A DNA stretch of 64,000 nucleotides from Curtobacterium citreum (GCF_006715175.1 NZ_VFMQ01000001.1:3162001-3226000), one strand, 5' to 3'; positions 51,577 through 60,288 are shown, numbered from the stretch's first letter. Notes: generated by a model not told the origin, from the letters alone. Numbers and translations: made by a program.

Positions 51577-53879
51577 CCGAGCAGCCCCCGAAGGACGACG
51601 TGACCGACGCCGAGATGACGGTCGGCGAACCCAAGGACTGGGCGGCCGGCGTCCCCGGCGTCCTGCACTCGATGGGCCCCGCGATCGAGCAGCTCGGGCT
51701 CGCGCGCACCGCCAAGCTCATGCTCTCCCTGAACCAGAAGGGCGGCTTCGACTGCATGAGCTGCGCCTGGCCGGACCCGGACAAGCGCAAGACGGCCGAG
51801 TTCTGCGAGAACGGCGGCAAGGCCGTCGTTTGGGAGGCGACTCCGGTGCTCGTCCCGCGGGAGTTCTGGGCCGAACACTCCGTCGGCGACCTCGCCGACA
51901 AGACCGAGTACTGGCTCGGCATGCAGGGCCGCCTGACCGAACCGGTGTGGAAGCCCGCCGGCAAGGACCACTACGAACCGGTCAGTTGGGAGCGGGCGTT
52001 CCGGATCATCGCCGACAAGCTGAACGGCCTGTCGAGCCCGGACGAGGCATCGTTCTACACCTCGGGACGCACGAGCAACGAAGCGGCGTTCGTCTACCAG
52101 CTGTTCGTCCGGGCCTTCGGCACGAACAACCTGCCCGACTGCTCGAACATGTGCCACGAGTCCACGAGCCTGGCGATGGCCGAGACCGTCGGCATCGGGA
52201 AGTCGACCATCGCGTACGACGACTTCGAGCACACCGAGCTCATCATCGTGATGGGCCAGAACCCCGGCACGAACCACCCCCGCATGCTCACCGCGCTCGA
52301 GGACGCCAAGCGCAACGGCGCCGAGATCGTCGCGGTGAACCCCCTGCCCGAGGCCGGCCTGCGCCGCTACAAGAACCCGCAGCGCGTCCGCGGCGTCGTC
52401 GGGCACGGCACCGAGATCGCCGACCAGTTCCTGCAGATCCGGCTCGGCGGCGACATGGCGCTGCTGCAGGCGATCGCGAAGCGCGTGGTCCTCGCCGAGC
52501 AGCGCACGCCCGGGTCCGTCGTGGACCACGCGTTCATCGAGAAGCACACGAGTGGGTACGACGCGTTCGTCGAGCACATCCTGCAGGTCGACGACGACGA
52601 GGTCGTCCGCGCCACCGGCCTGACGATCGAGGAGATCGACGAGCTCGCGGAGCGGTACCTGCGGTCCGAGCGCACGATCATCACGTGGGCGATGGGCATC
52701 ACGCAGCACACCAAGGCCGTCGACACGATCAAGGAGATCATCAACCTCCTGCTCCTCCGCGGGAACATCGGCCGACCCGGCGCCGGCGCCTCGCCGATCC
52801 GCGGGCACAGCAACGTGCAGGGCGACCGGACGATGGGCATCTGGGAGCAGATGCCGGACTCGTTCCTCGACGCCCTGGCGAAGGAGTTCCACTTCGAGCC
52901 GCCCCGCGAGCACGGGGTCGACGCCCTGAAGGGCATCCACGCGATGCAGCGCGGCGACATCCGGTTCTGGATGGGCATGGGCGGCAACCTCGTCGCCGCG
53001 ATCTCGGACAGCCAGCTCGCCGAGCAGGCGTTCCGCGGCACCGAGATGACCGTCCAGGTGTCCACGAAGCTCAACCGTTCGCACGCCGTCGTCGGGCGGG
53101 AAGCCCTGATCCTGCCGACCATGGGCCGCACCGAGATCGACGTCCAGGCTGCCGGCCCGCAGTTCGTCTCGGTCGAGGACACCGTCTGCTCCGTGCACGG
53201 CAGCCACGGGCAGGTCCCGCCGGTCGCCCCCGGCCTGCTCTCCGAGGTCGCGATCGTGTGCGAGCTCGCGAAGGCCACCCTGGGCGACCGCGTCCCGGTC
53301 GACTGGCAGGCCATGCGGGACGACTACGACGTGATCCGCGACCACATCAGCCACGTCGTCCCCGGCTTCGAGGACTACTCCCGCCGCGCCGGCAGCAAGG
53401 AGGGCTTCGTGCTGCCGAACGGCCCGCGTGACTCACGGACGTTCGCGACGAAGACCGGCAAGGCGATGATCACGGTGAACGAGCTCGAGCACGTCGAGCG
53501 CCCCGAGGGCACGCTGCTGCTGCAGACCCTGCGCTCGCACGACCAGTACAACACGACGATCTACAGCCTGAACGACCGGTACCGCGGCATCAAGAAGGGC
53601 CGGCACGTCGTCTTCGTCAACCCCGACGACCTGGCCGAGCTCGGGCTGACCGACGGCGACCACGTCGACGTCGAGACGGTCTGGGACGACGACGTCGAGC
53701 GCGTGCTGCGGGACTACCGAGTGGTCGCGTACCCGAGTGCGCGCGGCTGCGCCGCCGCCTACTTCCCCGAGGCGAACGTGCTCGTGCCGTTGGACAGCGC
53801 GGCGAAGGGCAGCAACACCCCGGTGTCGAAGGCCGTCCCGGTGCGGCTGACACGGGTGGCGGTGCCCGCCGGCGTCTGA
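51573..53879 (+). CDS. FdhF/YdeP family molybdopterin oxidoreductase
   Basis: A 768-residue molybdopterin-dependent enzyme. N-terminal DCMSCAW plus EFCENGGKAV provide three cysteines of a cluster-like motif as seen in the YdeP group. SNMCHESTS supplies the probable molybdenum-ligand Cys; later NPGTNHPRM, GASPIRGHSNVQGD and LRSHDQYNTT are cofactor-binding regions. The YdeP branch is linked to acid tolerance and formate-type oxidation; the substrate is not certain. Coupled to fdhD. Confidence 0.85.
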   Translation: MTEQPPKDDVTDAEMTVGEPKDWAAGVPGVLHSMGPAIEQLGLARTAKLMLSLNQKGGFDCMSCAWPDPDKRKTAEFCENGGKAVVWEATPVLVPREFWAEHSVGDLADKTEYWLGMQGRLTEPVWKPAGKDHYEPVSWERAFRIIADKLNGLSSPDEASFYTSGRTSNEAAFVYQLFVRAFGTNNLPDCSNMCHESTSLAMAETVGIGKSTIAYDDFEHTELIIVMGQNPGTNHPRMLTALEDAKRNGAEIVAVNPLPEAGLRRYKNPQRVRGVVGHGTEIADQFLQIRLGGDMALLQAIAKRVVLAEQRTPGSVVDHAFIEKHTSGYDAFVEHILQVDDDEVVRATGLTIEEIDELAERYLRSERTIITWAMGITQHTKAVDTIKEIINLLLLRGNIGRPGAGASPIRGHSNVQGDRTMGIWEQMPDSFLDALAKEFHFEPPREHGVDALKGIHAMQRGDIRFWMGMGGNLVAAISDSQLAEQAFRGTEMTVQVSTKLNRSHAVVGREALILPTMGRTEIDVQAAGPQFVSVEDTVCSVHGSHGQVPPVAPGLLSEVAIVCELAKATLGDRVPVDWQAMRDDYDVIRDHISHVVPGFEDYSRRAGSKEGFVLPNGPRDSRTFATKTGKAMITVNELEHVERPEGTLLLQTLRSHDQYNTTIYSLNDRYRGIKKGRHVVFVNPDDLAELGLTDGDHVDVETVWDDDVERVLRDYRVVAYPSARGCAAAYFPEANVLVPLDSAAKGSNTPVSKAVPVRLTRVAVPAGV

Positions 53880-53920
53880 CGCGCGCGGATCTGGCGGCGG
53901 ATCTGGCCGCGACCAGGACC

Positions 53921-53962
53921 GGACGGGAGGCGCGTGGCGGGGCCGCCACGATCCTCCTGTCC
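53921..53962. repeat. GGACGGGAGGCGCGTGGCGG palindrome element
   Basis: GGACGGGAGGCGCGTGGCGG (53921-53940) pairs with 53943-53962 with a few mismatches (CCTCCTGTCC in place of CCTCCCGTCC). It lies between the convergent oxidoreductase and TetR genes. Confidence 0.75.
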
Positions 53963-53984
53963 GTCCGCTGGTCGCGCCGGGCCG

Positions 53985-54584
53985 TCAGCGGTCGGTGACG
54001 GACCGTCGCGCCAGGTCCGAGGCGAGCATCATGTCGGCCGCGTCGTCGACGAGCCGCTCGCCCTGCGCACGCGGGATCCGACCGGACACCACGAGCGCGG
54101 CGAGGCCCTGCATCGTGGCGGCGAAGAGCATCTTGAACGATTCGCGTGCGGCCTCGTCGGTGTCGGCGTCCCGGGGCCCCGCCGCCTGGTCGAGCAGGCC
54201 GAACAGTGCCCCGGCGGCCTCCCCGACGGCACCGGTGCGGGTGCTCGACTTCGCCTGGAACATCAGGTCCATCAGGGCGGCGTCGGCGATGGCGAAGTCG
54301 ACGTAGGCGTGCGCGACGCGGCGGAAGCGGTCGGGCAGGTCCGTCGACGCCGTCATCGCCCGCTCGACCGCGGTCCGGAGGCGTTCGAAGCCGACCACCG
54401 CGAGGGCGTCGAGCAGGGCCTGGCGGTCGACGAAGTGGCTCCGCGGCGCACCGTGACTGACCCCGGCGCGGCGTGCGAGGTCCCGGAGCGACAGCCCCTC
54501 GACGCCCGAGTCGCGGAGGACCGCGACGGCCTCGTCCAGGAGCACCGCGCGGAGGTTCCCGTGGTGGAACGGCCGCTCGGTCAT
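53985..54584 (-). CDS. TetR family transcriptional repressor
   Basis: A 199-residue TetR protein: RPFHHGNLRAVLLDEAVAVL, LSLRDLARRAGVSHGAPRSH and a TetR_C_33-like ligand domain (AHAYVDFAIADAALMDLMF). TACGAT ends six bases before the ATG, so the mRNA is leaderless. It diverges from a NAD(P)H-binding protein gene over a 60-base gap with a perfect inverted repeat on the -35 region of the target promoter. Confidence 0.8.
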   Translation of the reverse strand: MTERPFHHGNLRAVLLDEAVAVLRDSGVEGLSLRDLARRAGVSHGAPRSHFVDRQALLDALAVVGFERLRTAVERAMTASTDLPDRFRRVAHAYVDFAIADAALMDLMFQAKSSTRTGAVGEAAGALFGLLDQAAGPRDADTDEAARESFKMLFAATMQGLAALVVSGRIPRAQGERLVDDAADMMLASDLARRSVTDR

Positions 54585-54609
54585 GTCGCCATCGTACCCA
54601 AACCAGGCA

Positions 54610-54638
54610 TTGACTAGATAGTAGTCAGTGTCTAGATT
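54610..54638 (+). promoter_or_regulatory. Consensus promoter with TetR-type operator
   Basis: TTGACT (54610-54615) and TAGATT (54633-54638) are exactly 17 bases apart and TAGATT ends six bases before ATG 54645. TGACTA (54611-54616) and TAGTCA (54622-54627) form an inverted repeat with a 5-base spacer over the -35 region. This is the best promoter in the window and an obvious repressor site. Confidence 0.75.
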
Positions 54639-54644
54639 ATGGGC

Positions 54645-55301
54645 ATGACCAACGGACGATCCCTCCTCGTGCTCGGCGCCACCGGGCAGACCGGGCAACA
54701 CCTCACCCGCCTCGCGCTCGAGCAGGGCCACCACGTGCGCGCCCTCGCCCGCACGCCCGCCAAGCTCGCGGTCCGGCACGAGCGGCTCGAGGTGGTCGCC
54801 GGCTCGATCACCGACGACCAACTCGACCTCGACCGGCTGCTCGACGGGGTCGACGGCGTCGTCGCGATGCTCGGGGACCGGGTTGCCCAGCAGGACCGCC
54901 TGGTGAACACCGAGTTCGTGCAGCGCCTCGTGCCCGCGATGCGCCGCAGCGGCACACGTCGGTTCCTGTACCAGGCGGGCGGACTCAGTGCGGTGCCCGG
55001 GCGACGTCTGGCCCTGCCGCTCCGGATCGTCCGCCGCACGATCGCGAAGTCCTACGACGGGCAGCACCGGGACAACGAGGCCGTGATGCGGTACCTCGAC
55101 GAGCAGGCCCGGGACCTGGAGTGGATGGTGCACCGGGCCGGCATCGGCTCGGACGGGCCGTCGCGCGGCGAGCTCCGCCGCTCGCGGCACTGGATCAGCA
55201 TCGGGACGTTCGTCGACTGCGCTGCGTACGACCTCCGGATGCTCTGGGACGACGACGCCGTGCACACGTGGGACGGCAGCGCGTACGCCCGGGGGCGCTG
55301 A
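54645..55301 (+). CDS. NAD(P)H-binding protein (atypical SDR)
   Basis: A 218-residue protein with LLVLGATGQTGQHLTRLALE (Rossmann), VRALARTPAKL and VDGVVAMLGD, the pattern of NmrA/SDR_a5-like NAD(P)-binding proteins. It is controlled by the divergent TetR. I start at ATG 54645 on the promoter spacing; ATG 54639 two codons earlier would directly abut the -10 box. Its stop codon lies in the first copy of the 62-bp tandem repeat. Confidence 0.75.
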   Translation: MTNGRSLLVLGATGQTGQHLTRLALEQGHHVRALARTPAKLAVRHERLEVVAGSITDDQLDLDRLLDGVDGVVAMLGDRVAQQDRLVNTEFVQRLVPAMRRSGTRRFLYQAGGLSAVPGRRLALPLRIVRRTIAKSYDGQHRDNEAVMRYLDEQARDLEWMVHRAGIGSDGPSRGELRRSRHWISIGTFVDCAAYDLRMLWDDDAVHTWDGSAYARGR

Positions 55302-55482
55302 GCCCACGCCGGTCAGTCGCGCGGGGAACCGGGGGCGAGGTCGTAGGTCACCCACGGCGCTGAGCCCACGCCGGTCAGTCGCGCGGGGAACCGGGGGCGA
55401 GGTCGTAGGTCACCCACGGCGCTGAGCCCACGCCGGTCAGTCGCGCGGGGAACCGGGGGCGAGGTCGTAGGTCACCCACGGC
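55297..55482. repeat. Three 62-bp tandem repeats at convergent gene ends
   Basis: Copies at 55297-55358, 55359-55420 and 55421-55482 appear identical, starting GCTGAGCCCACGCC. Each holds the stop region of the left gene and the C-terminal codons plus stop of the right gene. The period is not a multiple of three. Confidence 0.9.
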
Positions 55483-55898
55483 GTCGCGGTGGCCACGGCG
55501 TCGTACACCCGTCGTGCCGCCGCGTTGTCCTGCGCGGTGATCCACCGCACCACGCTCGCCCCCTCGGCAGCCGCGACGGCGGCGGCCTCGTGCAGGAGTG
55601 CCGTCGCGACACCCGCTCCCCGGGCGGTCGGTGCGGTGAACAGGTCGTCGAGGTACAGCCCTATCGTGGCGGTCGACGGACGTGCGAAGCGCCGCAGGTT
55701 CGCCAGCCCGACCGGGCGGTCGTCGTCGTCCACGGCGACGAGCCCGAGCAGGCCGTGCTCGCCGCCGGACACCCATCGCCAGGTCGCAGCGACGGCGTCG
55801 GGGTCGTCGGGCAGACGGTAGAAGGCGCGGTACCCGGCGTACAGCTCCGCCCACGCCTGCTCGTCGGACGGTCGGACGGGTCGGACGCGGGGTGCCAT
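55437..55898 (-). CDS. GNAT family N-acetyltransferase
   Basis: A 153-residue acetyltransferase: RPVRPSDEQAWAELYAGYRA, IGLYLDDLFTAPTARGAGVA (acetyl-CoA loop RGAGVA) and AQDNAAARRVYDAVA. The C-terminus WVTYDLAPGSPRD is encoded in the third 62-bp repeat, and the two outer copies repeat this tail without a gene. TACGCT ends six bases before the ATG. Substrate unknown. Confidence 0.8.
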   Translation of the reverse strand: MAPRVRPVRPSDEQAWAELYAGYRAFYRLPDDPDAVAATWRWVSGGEHGLLGLVAVDDDDRPVGLANLRRFARPSTATIGLYLDDLFTAPTARGAGVATALLHEAAAVAAAEGASVVRWITAQDNAAARRVYDAVATATPWVTYDLAPGSPRD

Positions 55899-56022
55899 CC
55901 CGTCAGCGTAGGGGTGGCGGTGTCGGGACGCTGGGATGTCGTCCTCCCGGTTGACGCCCCGGGCCCGAGCGCCGACCTACCGTGGGAACCGTCGCACGAC
56001 CGTGCGAGGAGGAGAGGCAGCC

Positions 56023-56244
56023 GTGCTGCAGAACATGAGTGGGGCGCACCTGCTGGTGATCGTCGTGATCCTGGCGCTCGACGTGGTGGCGCTCCTTCAG
56101 GTGTGGCGTGATCGTCGTCGGAGCGACGTCGTCAAGGCCGTGTGGACCGTCGTCATCGTCGCGGTGCCGGTGATCGGCGTCGTCGGCTGGGCGGTGAACT
56201 GGCTGCTCGGACGCGCCGCCGCCGCGCTCGACCGGTCCCGGTAG
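56023..56244 (+). CDS. Small PLDc_N-like membrane protein
   Basis: A 73-residue protein with two membrane segments (LLVIVVILALDVVALLQVW, then AVWTVVIVAVPVIGVVGWAV) around a basic turn RDRRRSDVVK, resembling the phospholipase D N-terminal (PLDc_N) small membrane domain. GTG 56023 has a strong GAGGAG site; the longer in-frame extension upstream is not credible. A TACCGT box (55978-55983) and a small hairpin CGCACGACCGTGCG precede it. Confidence 0.6.
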   Translation: MLQNMSGAHLLVIVVILALDVVALLQVWRDRRRSDVVKAVWTVVIVAVPVIGVVGWAVNWLLGRAAAALDRSR

Positions 56245-56284
56245 CGCGGTCGGTGGCGGTCGCCGTCGCCCGACCTCACGCGCC

Positions 56285-56324
56285 CAGCGACATGTCACGG
56301 GCAGCGGCGCGCGTGACCTGTCGC
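56285..56324. repeat. Imperfect 40-bp palindrome, relative of 1614-1653
   Basis: Starts AGCGACATGTCACG and ends CGTGACCTGTCGCT; length and outer bases match the perfect palindrome at 1614. It separates the PLDc_N-like gene from the convergent MFS gene. Confidence 0.65.
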
Positions 56325-56410
56325 TCAGCGCGAAAGGTCACCGCGGCAGTCGACCAGCCGACCAGCCGAGCGCCGACCAGCCGAGCGCCGAGTGTCGCCG
56401 CCGCCCCGCC

Positions 56411-58000
56411 TCACACCGACGCCTGCGTCCCCCGCACCCGCCCCACGACGACGTCCACGATCCCGGCGAGCAGCGCCGCCCCCACGAACGCGAGCGACAC
56501 CCCGAGCCCGAGCGGCAGCCCTTGCGCGTAGTCGCCCTTCGAGCTGGCGAGCGCCGAGTAGAACACACTGCCCACGGCCGCGATCCCGATGGCCGACCCG
56601 ACCCGGGCACCGACCTGGATGAGCCCACCGGCCGAGCCGCCCTGCTGGACGGGGACCTCGGACAGCGTCAGGGTCTGGTTCGGCGAGATCGTCAGGCCGG
56701 AGCCGACGCCGGCGACGAGCAGCGGCACCACGAGCCACCAGCCGAGCGACGGCCCGTAGTGGTTCGCGACCACCCAGATCACGCCGCCGAGCCCGAGCAG
56801 CACCAGGATCGTGCCGAACACGATGAGCTGCCGCCCGAACCGGGACACGACCCGACCGCCGATCGTCGACGCGACGCCGGACCCGATCGCGAACGGCACC
56901 GAGGACGCCCCCGCCAGCAGCGCCGAGTAGTGCAGGCCGGACTGCAGCGCGAGCGTCAGCACGAAGAACAGCGGGGTGAAGCCGGCGAAGTACACGGTCG
57001 CGAGCCCGACACCGAGCGAGAACGACCGGCGGCGGAACAGCCCGAGGTCGATCACGGGCTCCTTCGTCCGCGCGTACCGCCGTTCCCAGAGCACGAACAG
57101 CAAGGCGAACACGACCGCAGCGACGACGAGCCACCACTTCGCGTTGCTCTTCCACTCCTCGGACTGCACGAACGGCAGCAGCAGCGCGACGACCGCGGCG
57201 CCGAGCAGGACGATCCCCACGGGGTCGAAGTCGTGCTTGCGCCCGCGCTCGGCCTTCGCGGTGGCGGGCAGGTAGCGGAAGGACAGGAGGATCGTGACGA
57301 GTCCGACGGGCAGGTTCACGAAGAAGACGAACCGCCAGCCGTTCTCGGTCCCGAACGCCGTGATGAGCAGCCCACCGACGAGCGGGCCGATCGCGGTGGC
57401 GATGCCGACCGTCGCTCCGAACAGGCCGAACGCGGTGCCGCGCTCCTTCCCGCGGAACAGCTGCTGGATGAGCGCGGTGACCTGCGGCGTGAGCAGACCA
57501 CCAGCGAAGCCCTGCACCAGGCGGGCGATCACGAGCACGAGGCCGTTCGGCGCGAAGCCGCAGAGGGCACTCGCGAGCGTGAAGAGCGCGACGCCGACGA
57601 TGAACATCCGTCGCCGGCCGGAGGCGTCCCCGAGCCGGCCTCCGGGCACGAGCAGCAGGCCGAACGCGAGCGCGTAGCCGGACAGGATCCACTGCACGGC
57701 CTCGGGCGAGGCACCGGGCAGGCCGCTCGAGATGGACTCCAGCGCGACGTTGACGATCGACACGTCGAGCAGCACGATCCCGCCGCCGAGCAGGCAGATG
57801 ACGAGCGCCTTCCAGCGGTTCGGGTCCGGCTCGTAGTCGTCGCCGCCACCGCCCGACGGGCGGGCGCGGTCCGGGGTGGTGTCCTTCGGGGCTTCCGGTG
57901 GGGTCGCCGTGGGTGCGGCGGTGGCGGCGTGGTGCGCGCCGTGGTGTGCGACGGAGGGAGCCGCATCGGGCTCGACGGGTTTGCGGTGTTCGGCTGCCAT
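56411..58000 (-). CDS. DHA2 family MFS drug exporter
   Basis: A 529-residue transporter with a 60-residue polar N-terminus rich in His, Pro and Ala, then about 14 membrane helices. Motif A GGRLGDASGRRRMFIVG and motif C region GPLVGGLL with NLPVGL are typical of DHA2/EmrB-QacA-type multidrug exporters. ATG 58000; a TAGCGT box lies nine bases upstream. No regulator is adjacent. Confidence 0.85.
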   Translation of the reverse strand: MAAEHRKPVEPDAAPSVAHHGAHHAATAAPTATPPEAPKDTTPDRARPSGGGGDDYEPDPNRWKALVICLLGGGIVLLDVSIVNVALESISSGLPGASPEAVQWILSGYALAFGLLLVPGGRLGDASGRRRMFIVGVALFTLASALCGFAPNGLVLVIARLVQGFAGGLLTPQVTALIQQLFRGKERGTAFGLFGATVGIATAIGPLVGGLLITAFGTENGWRFVFFVNLPVGLVTILLSFRYLPATAKAERGRKHDFDPVGIVLLGAAVVALLLPFVQSEEWKSNAKWWLVVAAVVFALLFVLWERRYARTKEPVIDLGLFRRRSFSLGVGLATVYFAGFTPLFFVLTLALQSGLHYSALLAGASSVPFAIGSGVASTIGGRVVSRFGRQLIVFGTILVLLGLGGVIWVVANHYGPSLGWWLVVPLLVAGVGSGLTISPNQTLTLSEVPVQQGGSAGGLIQVGARVGSAIGIAAVGSVFYSALASSKGDYAQGLPLGLGVSLAFVGAALLAGIVDVVVGRVRGTQASV

Positions 58001-58081
58001 GACACGCCCACGCTAGGCTCCGGGCCCTGCGGGGTCCGGAGCGTGCGGTCCGCGGCTTGTCCCCCGTCCACGCGACCAGGC

Positions 58082-58127
58082 GACGGACTGGAGGCACGTG
58101 GCGGGCCCGCCACGGGCCTCCGGGCCG
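58082..58127. repeat. GGACTGGAGGCACGTGGCGG palindrome element
   Basis: GACGGACTGGAGGCACGTGG (from 58082) pairs with CCGCCACGGGCCTCCGGGCC up to 58127 with a few mismatches. It ends one base before the PAP2 gene's stop codon, like the copy that begins in the glycosyltransferase stop. Confidence 0.75.
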
Positions 58128-58868
58128 TCAGCGGGTCGCGTCCGCCAGCTCGGGGACGCGCACCGTCACGTGCGTGTCCACCGCGATCGCCAGCGCGGTG
58201 ATCATCATCGACAACCCGACCGACGCGAGCGTGTCTGTCAGCCAGTGGTAGCCCAGGTACAGCCGGGTGACGACCTGCGCCGTGATCATCAACGCCGCGA
58301 GCGCGAACAACAGGACCGTGACCCACCGACGGTGGGTCCGCGAGGCGACGAGGAACGCCCCGATCAGGAAGAAGTCGCTCGCCCCGAGCACGTGCCCGGA
58401 CGGGAACGAGAACGTGTGGTCGGGCGCGAGCAGCATCAGCCCGACGGGCGGCCTCGGGTGCCGCACGATCGGCGCGAGCAGCTGCGCGGTGGCGACGCCG
58501 AGCACCATCCCGCACGCCAGCAGCAGCGCCCGCCACGCGTGCCGCGCGAGGAGCGCCCACACCACGGTGACCACGAGCACGATGATCGGCATCCCGACCG
58601 GCCCGAACACGGTCGCGAAGAACGCCGACACCCCGGTCAGGTCCCGGTCGCGGTGCGCGTCGAACCACTGCTCGACCGGTCGGTCCAGGTGCTGCACGCC
58701 GCTGTGGCCGAGCACCCCGACGAGCATCGCCGAGAACACGGCGGACCCGACGACGGCGAGCACGACGGCCCCGCGGAGCAGGACGGCCCGCTCGGTACGC
58801 CCGACGGTCCGGCGCTCCGGGGTGAACTTCGTGTGCCACCAGCCGGGTGCCTGCGTCGCGGCGGTCAC
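58128..58868 (-). CDS. PAP2 superfamily lipid phosphatase
   Basis: A 246-residue polytopic phosphatase with the three PAP2 motifs: KFTPERRTVGR region, then IVRHPRPP, FPSGHVLGA (His) and RLYLGYHWLTD (His). Likely acts on phosphatidic acid or undecaprenyl pyrophosphate at the membrane outer face. GTG 58868 overlaps the DedA stop (GTGA). Confidence 0.85.
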   Translation of the reverse strand: MTAATQAPGWWHTKFTPERRTVGRTERAVLLRGAVVLAVVGSAVFSAMLVGVLGHSGVQHLDRPVEQWFDAHRDRDLTGVSAFFATVFGPVGMPIIVLVVTVVWALLARHAWRALLLACGMVLGVATAQLLAPIVRHPRPPVGLMLLAPDHTFSFPSGHVLGASDFFLIGAFLVASRTHRRWVTVLLFALAALMITAQVVTRLYLGYHWLTDTLASVGLSMMITALAIAVDTHVTVRVPELADATR

Positions 58869-59491
58869 CGTTCGACCCGGGCTGTGCGACGGCGGCGGAC
58901 GAGGGCTCCGACGACGAGCGGGAGCACCGAGACGACGACCACGACGATCATCACCGCGTCGATGTGGTCCGCCACGAGCGGGACGCCACCGAGCAGGACC
59001 CCGGCGGTGACGAGCACCCCGACCCAGGCCACGGCGCCGACGACGTTCCAGGTGGCGAAGCGCCCGAGCGACATGCGCGCGGTGCCGGCGGCGAGCGGGA
59101 CGTAGGTGCGGACCACCGGGACGAACCGGCCGAGCACGAGCGACGCGGCACCCCAGCGGGCGAAGAACGCCTCGGACTCGTGCAGCCGCGCGGGGGTGAG
59201 CAGCCGCGCGCCGGGGCGGAACAGCCGCCGGCCGACACGCGCGCCGAGGGCGTACCCGACGAAGTCGCCCACGACGGCGGCGGTCACGGCGACGAGCGCG
59301 ACCTCGCCGGGTGTGACCCCGAGCGTGGCGCTGAGGATCGCGGCGGTGACGAGCAGCGAGTCCCCGGGCAGGAACGGGAACAGGACGCCGGACTCCACGA
59401 CGACGAGGAGTGCGATCCCGGCCAGGACCCACGGCCCGAAGGCGTGCAGGACCGAGGCGGCGTCGAACAGGTGCAGGGCTGCGGGGATCAC
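58865..59491 (-). CDS. DedA family membrane protein
   Basis: A 208-residue protein: ESGVLFPFLPGDSLLVTAAI, GDFVGYALGARVGRRLF and GRFVPVVRTYVPLAAG are DedA (SNARE-assoc, PF09335) landmarks. DedA proteins include undecaprenyl-phosphate flippases, which fits the PAP2 neighbour: dephosphorylation and recycling of the carrier lipid. GTG 59491 overlaps the DUF2127 stop (GTGA). Confidence 0.85.
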   Translation of the reverse strand: MIPAALHLFDAASVLHAFGPWVLAGIALLVVVESGVLFPFLPGDSLLVTAAILSATLGVTPGEVALVAVTAAVVGDFVGYALGARVGRRLFRPGARLLTPARLHESEAFFARWGAASLVLGRFVPVVRTYVPLAAGTARMSLGRFATWNVVGAVAWVGVLVTAGVLLGGVPLVADHIDAVMIVVVVVSVLPLVVGALVRRRRTARVER

Positions 59492-60057
59492 TGGGCGGTC
59501 CTCCAGGCGGGGTCGGTGGATCGGTCGGACGGGGCTCGACGGGCACTCCGTCCGAGCACGCTGCGCACGGCGTCGCCGAGGCTCCGGTGGTGCCGCCACT
59601 CGCGCACGGTGAGCGCGACGATGACGACGTCGAACAGGGTCAGGAGCGCGAGTCCGACGCCGGGGTGCTGCACGAACTCGACGCCCTGCCAGACCACGAA
59701 GCCGCCGAGCGCCGCGATCGCCCACGGGTACAGCCGTCGCGACCCGCGGAAGATCGCCGCGACGATGCCGAGCTTCACCAGGCCGTGCACGACCAGGTAC
59801 ACGGCGGCGAACAGCGTCGCGTCCGTGCTCAGCGCCGCGACCCCGTGGCGGACGAGGTGCGCGACCGGGTCGCCCGGGTCCTCGCGGAGCTCGCCGGCGG
59901 TCAGGAGCCGGGCGACGGCCTCGACCTGCGCCGGCCGGAGCACGAGCAGCGGCAGGCCGACGAGGAGCTCGACGAGCCCGTCGACCGCCTTGAGCGCGAA
60001 GCCGACCAGGAAGACCAGGTCGAACCAGCGCTCGCGGGTCCGTGGTGTGGTGCGCAT
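59488..60057 (-). CDS. DUF2127 family membrane protein
   Basis: A 189-residue protein with about four membrane helices; WFDLVFLVGFALKAVDGLVE at the start and YLVVHGLVKLGIVAAIFRGS match DUF2127. The longer upstream frame (to 60144) has no support; ATG 60057 gives a family-like start. First gene of DUF2127 - DedA - PAP2. Function unknown; shared operon suggests a membrane-lipid role. Confidence 0.75.
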   Translation of the reverse strand: MRTTPRTRERWFDLVFLVGFALKAVDGLVELLVGLPLLVLRPAQVEAVARLLTAGELREDPGDPVAHLVRHGVAALSTDATLFAAVYLVVHGLVKLGIVAAIFRGSRRLYPWAIAALGGFVVWQGVEFVQHPGVGLALLTLFDVVIVALTVREWRHHRSLGDAVRSVLGRSARRAPSDRSTDPAWRTAQ

Positions 60058-60093
60058 GGCACCAGCGTCGGACCGGGTCTCCCAGGAACGACC

Positions 60094-60117
60094 AAGGCTG
60101 ACGATCCGTGCAGCCTT
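60094..60117. promoter_or_regulatory. Inverted repeat between divergent genes
   Basis: AAGGCTG (60094-60100) and CAGCCTT (60111-60117) are perfect complements separated by 10 bases, midway between the DUF2127 operon and a small + strand gene. Possible operator. Confidence 0.35.
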
Positions 60118-60165
60118 GCTGCTTTCTGGGGCGATCCGCTCCACGCTGTCGGACGAGGAGGCGTC

Positions 60166-60288
60166 ATGGGCGTGTGGATCGGTGTGGCAGCGGCGGGGGT
60201 CGCGGTGCTCGGTGTGGTGAGTGCGGGGGCCGCCCTGCTCGCGGTCGCGGTCGAGGCGGAGCGCGAGGGGCTGCTCGACCCCGAGTGA
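60166..60288 (+). CDS. 40-residue single-pass membrane peptide
   Basis: MGVWIGVAAAGVAVLGVVSA begins a single transmembrane helix followed by an acidic tail (VEAEREGLLDPE). GGACGAGGAGG precedes the ATG at ideal spacing, so I take it as real. No family recognised; the short acidic C-terminus would face one side of the membrane. Confidence 0.55.
   Translation: MGVWIGVAAAGVAVLGVVSAGAALLAVAVEAEREGLLDPE

Noticed and set aside
55375..55854. A longer alternative acetyltransferase frame running into the 62-bp repeats
   Set aside because: It is the wrong frame for GNAT motifs; the true gene is 55437-55898 and the second frame only reads its tail again inside repeat copies.
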